Shown here in pieces: positions 35,650-43,961 of a stretch of 62,612 nt of DNA. A program made the translations under genes and the position numbers. The stretch is from Streptomyces sp. NRRL WC-3742 (GTDB taxonomy: Bacteria > Actinomycetota > Actinomycetes > Streptomycetales > Streptomycetaceae). A model generated the notes under the pieces. That model saw nothing but the letters and a program-made list of their open reading frames with translations. It was not told the DNA's origin and did no database searches. Location of the stretch: assembly GCF_000720635.1 (NCBI RefSeq), contig NZ_JOCF01000063.1:1-62612 (forward strand). The letters run 5' to 3'. Numbering within the stretch: position 1 is the first letter of the stretch; the number at the start of each line of letters is the position of its first letter.

Positions 35650-37280
35650 TCGCTGTTCTCCCTGGTGGTAGCGGTGCCTACGTGCCGGTGCAGGACCTTG
35701 CGGACCTGAACAGCCTGGGCTTTGGCGCGATCCCGAAGCGGATGAGGGGCGAGTGGGTCGGCAACCGCCGCCTCCAACGCAGAGAGCCTTTCCTGTAGTT
35801 GGGCGACATCGCGGTCGGTGTACGCGAGGTTTTGGCAGGTCGACTGGCACTCGGCCTCGATCGGTGCGTCACCGACCGGCAGCCCCTGGGCGATCCGGGC
35901 GTTGCGGCATGCAACTGTCTCCGCCTGCCAGACACAGGTCATGCCGTCGCCATGGTGGATGCTGGGGTCGACCTGGGAGACCAGCCGCTCGACGTTGCGG
36001 ACGCGGTTGACGACACGACCGGCGAACCGGTGGGCACGCGCCACCCTCGACCTGTATTCCGGAGCTGCCGGGCCGCTGATTCGTTCGCCCTGCTCCAGGA
36101 GCGACCAGTCCCGCTCGCTCTGCTCAACGATCAACTCCAGCCGCTCGACGGCCACGTCCTCCAGCCAGGAGGCGTTCGCCTGCCCCGCGTAGCTCAAGGT
36201 GACCTTGGTTGAGACGTGTGCGTACTGAAGTGCTGCCGCGATCAGGCCGCGGGGCCTGCGGACGATGAAGTAGGCCAAAGTCCGTCTGAACCTGGACGGG
36301 TGGATGTTGCGGGTCGGGTCGGCCGGGACGACCGGCTGACCGTCGGAAGCTGCTGTTCAGCCAGCCGATGAACTTGTCCAGGTCACGGGTCATATATCGG
36401 GCGACACGGGCATGCTCATGGGCGGGTCGGCGTGCGTGGGCGGACACGAGGCTGGAAGGAAAGAGGAACGGGGAGTCGGACAGCGATTCGAGTATGGCGA
36501 TGGCGTCGTGGACCGGTTGCACGACGACCCACGAGCGGCCCCACTCGTCCTCGCCCGCGCTCGGGCGGGGAGATCGCCCGGCCCCCTTGCCGTGACGGCC
36601 GTCAACGAAGAGCTGTCCAGTGGTCTCGTCGCGTCGTCGGCAGCCGCGTCTGAGGTTGAGCGCCTCGCCCGGCCGCATGCCGGAGAGGTAGCTGATCACC
36701 ACGAAACAGGCGGCGGCCAGGTGCGAGACCAGCTCGGGAAGCTCCTTGACCGTGATGGGATGCTCGCGCCAGGCGTGCCCGTCGATGAGGCCGCAAACTT
36801 CCCCCAGGAATGAGCCTCGGGCGATCGGGAGGCCGCTGTCCACGACTGTCTGGCGCACCTTCGGCTGTGAGGTGGTCAGCTTCATGCCAAGGAGTCGGGA
36901 GAGATGACGCCAATTCAGCTGATACGTGCCGTCGTCGGCTTGTATCCCCGGAAGAGCGGCTCCCTCGGCTTCGGCGCGGGCGAGGAGATCTCCACGCGCT
37001 GGCGGACGGGCAGTCCGTGGAAGTCTGCCTGGCGAGGGTGGGTCTTCGCTTCGAGCTGTTGGAACTCGTGTTGGGCAGCGACGATGTCCGGACCGATGTC
37101 CTCGATCATCCGCAGGCTCCAGGCCAGCAGGGCCTCCATCGTGGCGGGGGCGATCCGGGGAGTCTTGTTCTCCCGGCCGGGGGCAGGCGTCTGGGCGAGT
37201 TGGTGCATGCTCGCCCCATCCCAGAGGCTGTCGGTCGACAGCCGGCACTCGGGCGGCAGGTGCACCTGGTAGTCCCACAT
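35646..37280 (-). pseudogene. Large tyrosine site-specific integrase, truncated and frameshifted
   Basis: Three frame segments make one protein: 37280 to about 36990 (VHLPPECRLSTDSLW... ENKTPRIAP), about 36990 to 36355 (DLLARAEAEGAALPG... SGMRPGEALNLRRG, catalytic Arg I) and about 36355 to 35646 (NIHPSRFRRTLAYF with His-x-x-Arg, then the Tyr in STKVTLSYAG and a Cys-containing tail). A missing G in GTGGAG-GATCTC and a second one-base slip explain the breaks. Full-length relatives (TnpB-like) carry roughly 200 more N-terminal residues, absent here because the gene begins at the radical SAM junction. The enzyme is almost certainly inactive. Confidence 0.78.
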
Positions 37281-38086
37281 GGCTGGACGAGAAGGGCAAG
37301 CGCCGCCTGCTGCGCACCCTGCGGGACGCCGGAGTGCTGTGGCTCCAGGTCACGGGCGGCGAGGCCCTGATCGATCCCCACTTCGCCGCCTCGTGCCGGC
37401 TCGCGCACGACCTCGGGATGATGATCGAGGTCCTCACCAACGGCACCCGTCTGTCGAACCCCGCCACCTTGGCGGCCCTGGCTGCGTGCAGGCCGTACAG
37501 GGTCACCGTCTCCCTCTACGGCGCGACCCCGGAGACGTACGACGCGTTCACCCGTCGCCGAGGCGCCTTCGCGCGGGTCACCCGGGGGCTGGCCGCCGGC
37601 GTCGAGGCCGGTCTGCCCCTGCGACTGGCGCTGATCGTCACCGCGCAGAACGCCCACGAGCACGACCGGATGCGCGAGTTGGCCAACGGGCTCGGGCTGC
37701 CGTTCAAGGAGTACACCCACATGTCGCCGACGATCTACGGCGGCGCCGAGTCCCTCGCCTCCCAGTCCCCGGCCCACCTGAAACCCCTCGAACGCTTCAC
37801 GGGCTGCAACGCGGGACACACCTTCCTCCACGTCGACCCGCACGGACGGGCCTCGATCTGCAAGGTCGGCCGCGACGAACAGATCGACGTCCTGGCCGAA
37901 GGCGTCCAGGGTCTCGCCCGGCTCGGCACGATCGCCGACCGCCTCATGCTTCGCACCGGTGGCTGCTCCGGCTGCCTGCTCTCCGAGAACTGCTCGGTGT
38001 GCAGGCCACTGGCCAAGCGGTACCAGGAGGCGAAGGCACCACTGAACACCTACTGCCAACACGGCCGGAAAGGAACCACAGGATGA
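37280..38086 (+). pseudogene. Radical SAM/SPASM maturase, C-terminal half
   Basis: From WLDEKGKRRLLRTLRDAG the frame carries the rest of a radical SAM protein (about 268 residues): VTGGEAL (SAM-binding GGE), VSLYGATPETYDAFTRR, then SPASM Cys: CNAGHTFLHVDPHGRASIC (CX12GX4C), CSGCLLSENCSVC and a last Cys in NTYCQH. It lacks the start and the first iron-sulfur motif, found at 30678-30968. No good start codon or ribosome site exists at its beginning. SPASM enzymes crosslink peptides. The stop overlaps the precursor start by 4 bp. Confidence 0.83.
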
Positions 38087-38217
38087 CCGCTGTCATGGTC
38101 GAGATGACCACCACCCGCACGAAGAGCGACGACGACGAGATCAGGTTCGTCGACGACATGGAGGACTTCGGGGCCGACGCCCTCCCCGGATGCAGCGACG
38201 ACAACCCGTACCGGTAG
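38083..38217 (+). CDS. Candidate RiPP precursor peptide (44 aa)
   Basis: ATG 38083 overlaps the maturase stop (ATGA) with AAGGA 8 bp upstream, so it is translationally coupled. The 44-residue product starts MTAVMVEMTTTRTK, has an acidic middle (DDDEIRFVDDMEDFG) and ends ADALPGCSDDNPYR. A short acidic peptide with one Cys and one Tyr in its tail beside a SPASM radical SAM gene is the standard layout of a RiPP precursor. The core is likely the last 10-14 residues. Function and product are unknown. Because the maturase is broken, the peptide is now probably unmodified. Confidence 0.7.
   Translation: MTAVMVEMTTTRTKSDDDEIRFVDDMEDFGADALPGCSDDNPYR
38094..38109 (+). repeat. 16-bp exact direct repeat, copy 2
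   Basis: CATGGTCGAGATGACC lies within codons 4-9 of the candidate precursor. It matches 35222-35237 exactly; see that entry. Confidence 0.55.
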
Positions 38218-38223
38218 CACGCC

Positions 38224-38261
38224 CCCGGAGGCCGACCGCGTCGATGCGGTCGGCCTCCGGG
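38224..38261 (+). terminator. Perfect 16-bp hairpin after the precursor gene
   Basis: CCCGGAGGCCGACCGC pairs with 38246-38261 across GTCGAT, 7 bp after the precursor stop. It separates the RiPP operon from the phosphotransferase gene. Confidence 0.9.
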
Positions 38262-38284
38262 CTGATTCTGGGAGCCTGTAGGTC

Positions 38285-39088
38285 GTGACCACCACGCGCA
38301 TCCACTGGGCGGATCTGCCCGCAGCCGTGCACCAGGCTGTTTCTGTACGGCTTGGAGGTCCGATTCTTCGGGCGGAGACGGTCTCGGCCGGGTTCAACTC
38401 CGAGATCGCCGTCAGGCTCGCCACCGAAGAGGGCAGCGTCTTCGTCAAGGGCATGCGGCTCAGCCACCCGCGTGTGTGGACACAGCAGCGCGAGGCGGAG
38501 ATCAACCCGTCCCTGCACGGCCTCGCGCCGACGGTGCTGTGGCACATGGAAGTCGAAGGATGGAGCCTGCTCGCGTTCGAGCACATCCGGGCCCGGCACG
38601 CCGACTACAAAGCGGTCGGGGACCTGGAGTCGATGGTTGACGTGCTGACCCGGCTCGGCCGTGTCCCGTGCCCCCGGATCGAACTCCGTCAGGCGGAGCA
38701 GCGATGGGCTGCGTATGTGGACGAGCCGCAGTCGGCGGCCCGGTTCGCGGGCGATGCGCTGCTGCACACGGACCTGAACAGCGAAAACGTGCTGGTTCAG
38801 GGAGAACGGACGGTTCTGGTGGACTGGGCGTGGGCCACGCGCGGCGCGGCCTGGATCGACCCGGCTCTCTGGGTGATCTGGCTGATCGCCGCGGGCGGCC
38901 ACAGCCCGGCTTCGGCGGAGGGCTGGGCTGCCAGGATTCCCGCCTGGAGTCTCGGCGATCCTGCACTGCTGGACGTCTTCGCGAAGGCTCAGGCCCGCAT
39001 GTGGGCCGACATCGCGGGGAGCGAGCCGGACGCGTGGACGGCCGGGCTGAGCAGGGCGGCTCAGCGGTGGGCCCGCTTCCGAGGGTGA
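38285..39088 (+). CDS. APH-family phosphotransferase
   Basis: The product has 267 residues. The catalytic loop HTDLNSENVLV (about 163-173; HxDxxxxN) and metal-binding DWAWAT (about 181) match aminoglycoside/choline-kinase-like enzymes. The N-lobe has AGFNSEIAVRLATEEGSVFVKG with the probable ATP-binding Lys. GTG 38285 gives VTTTRIHWADLP. The family phosphorylates hydroxyls of small molecules. It may act on a RiPP or cargo-pathway product, or be unrelated; a terminator separates it from the precursor. It is convergent with panB across a shared hairpin. Confidence 0.83.
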   Translation: MTTTRIHWADLPAAVHQAVSVRLGGPILRAETVSAGFNSEIAVRLATEEGSVFVKGMRLSHPRVWTQQREAEINPSLHGLAPTVLWHMEVEGWSLLAFEHIRARHADYKAVGDLESMVDVLTRLGRVPCPRIELRQAEQRWAAYVDEPQSAARFAGDALLHTDLNSENVLVQGERTVLVDWAWATRGAAWIDPALWVIWLIAAGGHSPASAEGWAARIPAWSLGDPALLDVFAKAQARMWADIAGSEPDAWTAGLSRAAQRWARFRG

Positions 39089-39121
39089 CGTCGCCGCTTC
39101 GGCGGGGCCGAAGCGGCGACG
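39089..39121. terminator. Bidirectional hairpin between convergent genes
   Basis: A perfect 15-bp stem (39089-39103 with 39107-39121) with a GGG loop starts right after the phosphotransferase stop and ends 6 bp before the panB stop. Confidence 0.9.
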
Positions 39122-39127
39122 GGGCCG

Positions 39128-39997
39128 TCAGTGGAAGGTGTGCTGCTCCGCCGGGAAGGCGCCGGTGCGGACCTCTTCGGCGAACTCGCGGGCGGCGTCG
39201 CCGAGGACGGAGCGCAGGTTCGCGTACTGCTTGACGAACTTGGGCACCCGGCCCGCGGTCATGCCGGCCATGTCCGTCCAGACCAGCACCTGGGCGTCGG
39301 TGTCGGCGCCGCCGCCGATGCCCACGGTCGGGATCGCCAGCTGCTCGGTGACCTGGGCGGCCAGCTCGGCGGGGACGGCTTCCAGGACGACGGCGAAGGC
39401 GCCGGCCTGCTGCACGGCCTTGGCGTCGCGCAGCATCTGGTGCGCCGCCTCGTCGCCGCGACCCTGGACGGGGTAGCCGCCGAAGGCGTGCACGGACTGC
39501 GGGGTGAGGCCGATGTGGGCCATCACCGGGACGCCGGCCTCGACCAGCAGCTCGATCGAGCGGGCGCTGCGCTCCCCGCCCTCCAGCTTGACGGCGCCGA
39601 CCCCGGCGTCCTTCATCAGCCGGGCGGCGTTGTGCATGGCCTGCGCGGGGGACTCCTGGTACGAGCCGAAGGGCAGGTCGGCGACGACCATGGCGCGCTT
39701 GGTGCCGCGGACGACGGCGGCGGAGAGCATCACCATCTGATCCATGGTCACGGGCACGGTGGTCTCGTAGCCGAGGTGGCAGTTGCCGGCCGAGTCGCCG
39801 ACGAGCAGGACGGGGATGCCGGCCTCGTCGAACACCCCGGCGGTGAGGGCGTCGTAGGCGGTGAGCATGGCCCACTTCTCGCCGCGCTGCTTGGCGGCGG
39901 CGAGGTCGCGGACGGTGACCCGTCGGTTGGTGACCCCGCCGTAGAGGGAGGTGGTCGACGCCTGGTTCTGGGCAGGCGAAGGCGAAGAAGCGTTCAT
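39128..39997 (-). CDS. panB: 3-methyl-2-oxobutanoate hydroxymethyltransferase
   Basis: The product has 289 residues and catalyses the first committed step of pantothenate synthesis, adding hydroxymethyl from methylene-THF to 2-oxoisovalerate. Mg ligands and family motifs are seen in LLVGDSAGN (about 67), VVADLPFGSYQ (about 108), VKLEGGE (Lys, about 138) and MAHIGLTPQSVHAFGGY (about 160). IGGGADTDAQVLVWTDMAGM is the usual C-terminal signature region. The start ATG 39997 gives a 25-residue Ser/Ala-rich lead as in other streptomycetes. It marks the return to conserved chromosome. Confidence 0.95.
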   Translation of the reverse strand: MNASSPSPAQNQASTTSLYGGVTNRRVTVRDLAAAKQRGEKWAMLTAYDALTAGVFDEAGIPVLLVGDSAGNCHLGYETTVPVTMDQMVMLSAAVVRGTKRAMVVADLPFGSYQESPAQAMHNAARLMKDAGVGAVKLEGGERSARSIELLVEAGVPVMAHIGLTPQSVHAFGGYPVQGRGDEAAHQMLRDAKAVQQAGAFAVVLEAVPAELAAQVTEQLAIPTVGIGGGADTDAQVLVWTDMAGMTAGRVPKFVKQYANLRSVLGDAAREFAEEVRTGAFPAEQHTFH

Positions 39998-40146
39998 CGA
40001 ACGGACTCCTGAAGGGTTGTCGTCTCGTGGCGCCGTGCGGCGTCCCCGGATCACCTCCATGCTTGCACGCCCCGGCGTGGCCGCAAAGAGGGGGGAGCAC
40101 GCACGGGTGCGATCCGGGACACACCGGAGCTTTTATGAAACGGATT

Positions 40147-40198
40147 CGTCTCGTATCGAAAATGGGGCTAGGCTGACGTCCGGGGGTAATACGAGACG
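40147..40198 (+). promoter_or_regulatory. Promoter region of the DHA2 exporter with 10-bp inverted repeat
   Basis: CGTCTCGTAT (40147-40156) and ATACGAGACG (40189-40198) are perfect inverted copies. Between them TAGGCT (40169-40174) is a plausible -10 box. The TetR gene two genes on is a natural candidate for binding here. Confidence 0.55.
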
Positions 40199-40254
40199 CA
40201 CACGGCTCGGAACCGCCCCGTACACCGCACCACCGAACCGGACGGGGAAGACCA

Positions 40255-41907
40255 ATGACCACCGCAGCCGCGCCACCACGGGTACCGGAAGCCATCCACC
40301 GCCGCCGCTGGGCGATCCTGAGCACCCTGGTGCTCGCCCTGCTCGTCGTCGTGCTCGACAACTCGATCCTCAACGTCGCGATGAAGACCATCGCGACCCC
40401 GGCCCCGGTCGGCCTGGGCGCCACCCAGAGCGACCTGGAATGGGCGATCAACTCGTACACCCTGGTGTTCGCGGGGCTGCTCTTCACCTCGGGCCTGCTC
40501 GGCGACCGCTTCGGCCGCAAGCGCGCGCTGCTGGCGGGCATGGTCGTCTTCGGCATCGCCTCGCTGCTCTCCGCGATGGCCGGCTCGCCCGGTGAACTCG
40601 TGGGCTACCGCGCCCTGATGGGCGTCGGCGGCGCGCTGGCGATGCCCGCCACGCTGGCGATCATCATGAACGTCTTCGAGCGCTCCGAGCAGCCCAAGGC
40701 GATAGGCATCTGGGCCGGTGCGGTCGGCCTGGCCATCGCCATCGGCCCGATCACCGGCGGCCTGCTGATCGAGCACTTCTGGTGGGGCTCGGTCTTCCTG
40801 GTCAACGTCCCGATCGTGATCGTCGCCGTCGTCGCGATGGCGATCCTGGTGCCCGAGTCCAAGGACCCGAACCCCGGCAGGATGGACCCGGTCGGCGTGC
40901 TGCTGTCGATCATCGGCCTGGTCGCGCTGATCTACGGCATCATCAAGGGCGGCGAGCTGGCCGACTTCACCGACGTCCAAGCCTGGCTGCCGACCCTGAT
41001 CGGTGTGGCCGCCCTGGTGGCCTTCGTCCTGTTCGAGCGCCGCACCCGCTTCCCCGCGCTGGACATCAGCTGGTTCCGCAACAAGGTCTTCAGCGCCTCG
41101 GTCGTGGTCGTCGGCGTGATCTTCTTCGCGCTGATGGGCGTCTCCTTCTTCGGCGTCTTCTACATCCAGAGCGTGCGCGGCTACAGCGCCCTCCAGGCCG
41201 GCATGCTGATGCTGCCGATGGCCGCCGCCCAGCTGGTGTTCGCCCCGCGGGCCCGCCTGGTCGTCGACCGCCTCGGCGTCGCCGCCACCGCCGCGGCCGG
41301 CATGATGCTCGTCGCCCTCGGCTTCGTCGGGTACGGCGTGATCAGCGCGACCTCGCCGATCTGGGTGCTGATCATCCTCGGCCTGGTCATGGGCGCGGGC
41401 ATGGCGCACGTCATGCCGCCCGTCACCGTCGCCATCATGGGCTCGCTGCCGCGCGAGAAGGCGGGCGCGGGCTCGGCCGTCAACAACACCTTCCGCCAGG
41501 TCGGCGGCTCGCTGGGCGTCGCCGTCCTGGGCGCGGTGCTCTCCACCGTCTACCGCGACGGCATGTCCGACACCCTCCAGCAGCTGCCGCCCGAGTACCG
41601 GGACAAGGCCGGCGAGTCGCTGGAGGCCACCATGGCCGTCGCCGAGCATCTCGGAGACAAGGGCAAGGGCCTGATCGCCCCCGCCTTCGACTCCTTCATG
41701 CACGCCATGCACGTCGTCTCCTGGTTCTCCGTGGCCATCTCGGTGGTCGGCGCGCTCGTCGCCTGGTTCCTGCTGCCGCGCCGCACCGCCGCCCCCGGCG
41801 GCCCGGCCGGCCAGGTGCCGCCGCAGGCCGACCGGGCGTCCGCCCAGGACGGCCAGGCTTCCGTCCAGGACGGCCAGGCCCGCGAGGCCGCGGCCGCGGA
41901 CGCCTGA
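40255..41907 (+). CDS. MFS exporter, DHA2 (EmrB/QacA) family
   Basis: The product has 550 residues with 14 membrane helices. Motifs: [16 protein letters not shown] (D1), [11 protein letters not shown] (A), [12 protein letters not shown] (C). The last 45 residues are a hydrophilic tail with a near-tandem repeat, [14 protein letters not shown]. It exports drugs or metabolites by proton antiport. ATG 40255 has GGGGAAG upstream. The TetR gene follows on the same strand after 126 bp; a regulator-exporter pair of this type is common in streptomycetes, with drug-induced derepression. Confidence 0.87.
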   Translation: MTTAAAPPRVPEAIHRRRWAILSTLVLALLVVVLDNSILNVAMKTIATPAPVGLGATQSDLEWAINSYTLVFAGLLFTSGLLGDRFGRKRALLAGMVVFGIASLLSAMAGSPGELVGYRALMGVGGALAMPATLAIIMNVFERSEQPKAIGIWAGAVGLAIAIGPITGGLLIEHFWWGSVFLVNVPIVIVAVVAMAILVPESKDPNPGRMDPVGVLLSIIGLVALIYGIIKGGELADFTDVQAWLPTLIGVAALVAFVLFERRTRFPALDISWFRNKVFSASVVVVGVIFFALMGVSFFGVFYIQSVRGYSALQAGMLMLPMAAAQLVFAPRARLVVDRLGVAATAAAGMMLVALGFVGYGVISATSPIWVLIILGLVMGAGMAHVMPPVTVAIMGSLPREKAGAGSAVNNTFRQVGGSLGVAVLGAVLSTVYRDGMSDTLQQLPPEYRDKAGESLEATMAVAEHLGDKGKGLIAPAFDSFMHAMHVVSWFSVAISVVGALVAWFLLPRRTAAPGGPAGQVPPQADRASAQDGQASVQDGQAREAAAADA

Positions 41908-42033
41908 CCAGCGGCGAAGCACATGCGGACTGAGTGACAATGGCCCTGTCGACCGGACGCCGTCCGGCCGGCGGGGCCATCGGCGGCAGGACGGGCCCCA
42001 GCGCCCGGGCAGAGCGAGGGAGAGTACCGGGGA

Positions 42034-42693
42034 ATGAAGACGGACACCCCGACGGCCGGGCCCCAGGCCCCCGACTGCGGCGAGCGGGACTGCGGCGCCG
42101 CCGGTGCGGGACGGCGCGGGCGGCCGCGCAGCGAGGCCGCCGAGCAGGCCATCTTCACCGCCGTCGAGGGCATGATGGCCGCCGGCACGATGATGTCCGA
42201 CCTGACCATCGAGGGCATCGCCGCCGCCGCCGGCGTCGGCAAGGCCACCATCTACCGGCGCTGGCCCAACAAGGAGGCCCTGCTCGTCGACGTGGTCAGC
42301 CGGCTGGAGGCCCCCGCGCCCGAGCCGAGCGGCCTGGGCGTGCGCGAGGACCTGGTCGAGATGGTCGACTACATGCGCCGCCGCGGCCTCGCCAAGCGCA
42401 CCCGCTGGGTGCTCAAGGCCGCCCTCGGCCAGATGCAGAGCCAGCCCGAGCTGTACGCCGCGTACCGCGAACGGGTGATCAAGCCGCGCCGCGAGGCCGC
42501 GCTGACCCTGATCCGCCAGGCCGTCCAGGAGGGCGTGCTCCGCTCCGACCTCGACGTGGAGCTCCTCGGCGACCTGATCCTCGGCCCGATCCTCTACCGC
42601 GCCATCCTCTGGGACGACTCCGACCTGGAGGCCCCCGACCTCGCCCGTACGATGGTCGACTCCCTCCTCGACGGCCTCGCCCCGCCCTCCTGA
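42034..42693 (+). CDS. TetR/AcrR-family transcriptional repressor
   Basis: The product has 219 residues. After a 30-residue Pro/Gly lead, the HTH domain (about 33-80) reads LTIEGIAAAAGVGKATIYRRWPNKEALL. The C-terminal ligand domain is of the TetR_C_16-like type (WVLKAALGQMQSQPELYAAYRER). Its place after the exporter and the inverted repeat at the exporter promoter suggest it represses the exporter gene. The start ATG 42034 has GAGGGAGAG about 12 bp upstream. Confidence 0.87.
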   Translation: MKTDTPTAGPQAPDCGERDCGAAGAGRRGRPRSEAAEQAIFTAVEGMMAAGTMMSDLTIEGIAAAAGVGKATIYRRWPNKEALLVDVVSRLEAPAPEPSGLGVREDLVEMVDYMRRRGLAKRTRWVLKAALGQMQSQPELYAAYRERVIKPRREAALTLIRQAVQEGVLRSDLDVELLGDLILGPILYRAILWDDSDLEAPDLARTMVDSLLDGLAPPS

Positions 42694-42932
42694 CGCGCCG
42701 GCGCGCTGACCTGCCGGCGCGCTGACCCGCCGACCCGCTGACGCGCACCCTCGCCGACGTGGCCTCGCTCACGGAACCGGCCGCGCCGGAACCCTCACCG
42801 CGGGGCCCCACGTCTGTCCCGGCATAGGCTGAGCCGGGAATCCGATCGAACCGGCACCAGTCCGGCATTTCGTCCGCGCACCGTACGGACGGGGCCGGAC
42901 CGGCGGACGGCACGAGCGAACGGGAGCCACGG

Positions 42933-43961
42933 ATGGCGCAGGCGGGCACGACCGAGGAACGGACCCCGGCCCCACCGGCCCGAGGCGGCGGCTTCCTGGG
43001 ACTGCGCCACTGGGGCCGCGACCGGCGCGGCGCCACCACCTGGCGGCGGGGCCTGCTGCTCGCCGCCCTCGCCGTCCTCGTCGCCCTGCTGCTGGCCTTC
43101 CACGCCGAGGTGCCCAACGGCGTCGGCAACCTCGGCAGCCTGCTGGAGACCTTCCTGCCCTGGCTGGGCCTGGCCGTCCCCGTGCTGCTGGCGGCCGCGC
43201 TGCTGCGCCGCTCCGCCACCGCGCTGCTCGCCCTGCTGCTGCCCGCCGCGCTCTGGGCCAACCTGTTCGGGGGCCTGGTCACCGACCGCAGCGGCGGCGG
43301 CCACGGCGACTGGACGGTGGTCAGCCACAACGTCGCCGCCGGGAACACCGACGTGCCCGGCACGATCCGGGGCCTGGTGGGCTCCGGCGCCCAGATCGTC
43401 GCCCTCCAGGAGCTGGCCGGTTCGGCGCTGCGCTCGTACGAGACCGGGCTCGCCGGGGCCTACCCGTACCACGCGGTGGAGGGCACGGTCGGGCTCTGGT
43501 CGAAGTACCCGATCGGCGAGGTCTCCCCGGTGGACCTGAGGATGGGCTGGACCAGGGCCTTCCGCGCCGAGGTCACCACCCCGCAGGGCCCGCTCGCCGT
43601 GTACGTGGCGCACCTGCCCTCCGTCCGGCTCAAGGCCGAGGGCGGCTTCACCGTCGACCAGCGGGACGTCAGCGCGCAGGCGCTCGGGAACGCGATCCAG
43701 GCCGAGCGGGTGAAGAAGGTCCTGCTGCTCGGCGACCTCAACGGCACCATGAACGACCGCAGCCTGGCGCCCGTCACCTCGCAGATGCGCTCGGCCCAGG
43801 GCGCCGCCGGGGACGGCTTCGGGTTCAGCTGGCCGGCCGCCTTCCCGATGGCGCGGATCGACCAGATCATGAGCAAGGGCGGGCTGACCCCGGTGGACTC
43901 CCGCACCCTGCCCCGGGACGGCAGCGACCACCTCCCGGTGGCCGCCACCTACCGGTACTAG
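42933..43961 (+). CDS. Membrane-anchored endonuclease/exonuclease/phosphatase (EEP) protein
   Basis: The product has 342 residues. Residues 1-40 are cytosolic, then three hydrophobic helices (about 41-60, 70-88, 92-110) anchor it. The EEP domain from about 125 shows VVSHNVAAG, LQELAG (Glu), VAHLPS, LLGDLNGTMND (Asp, Asn) and GSDHLPV (Asp-His). It should cleave phosphodiesters, perhaps of lipids or extracellular nucleic acid. ATG 42933. It is convergent with nadE, the stops overlapping by 4 bp. Confidence 0.82.
   Translation: MAQAGTTEERTPAPPARGGGFLGLRHWGRDRRGATTWRRGLLLAALAVLVALLLAFHAEVPNGVGNLGSLLETFLPWLGLAVPVLLAAALLRRSATALLALLLPAALWANLFGGLVTDRSGGGHGDWTVVSHNVAAGNTDVPGTIRGLVGSGAQIVALQELAGSALRSYETGLAGAYPYHAVEGTVGLWSKYPIGEVSPVDLRMGWTRAFRAEVTTPQGPLAVYVAHLPSVRLKAEGGFTVDQRDVSAQALGNAIQAERVKKVLLLGDLNGTMNDRSLAPVTSQMRSAQGAAGDGFGFSWPAAFPMARIDQIMSKGGLTPVDSRTLPRDGSDHLPVAATYRY

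Larger units (their letters stand above)
30967..37280. mobile_element. Decayed integrative element inside the radical SAM gene
   Basis: Both ends are set by where the radical SAM reading frame breaks off and resumes. Content from left to right: XRE regulator (minus), oxidoreductase, aminotransferase and Nudix genes (plus), coiled-coil partner and tyrosine integrase (both minus). The integrase lacks its N-terminal part exactly at the right boundary and has two frameshifts, so the element is no longer mobile on its own. I found no convincing direct repeat at the two ends, which suggests loss of one end by deletion. Cargo genes look intact. Confidence 0.7.

Noticed and set aside
35646..36278. 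Stand-alone 210-codon gene starting MAYFIVRRPRG
   Set aside because: It is the catalytic C-terminus of the integrase; the Met codon is really a Leu-type internal position without a ribosome site.
30960..37290. Flanking direct repeats at the two breakpoints of the maturase
   Set aside because: I compared about 60 bp at each side by eye and found only 3-4 bp matches; not enough to call att sites.
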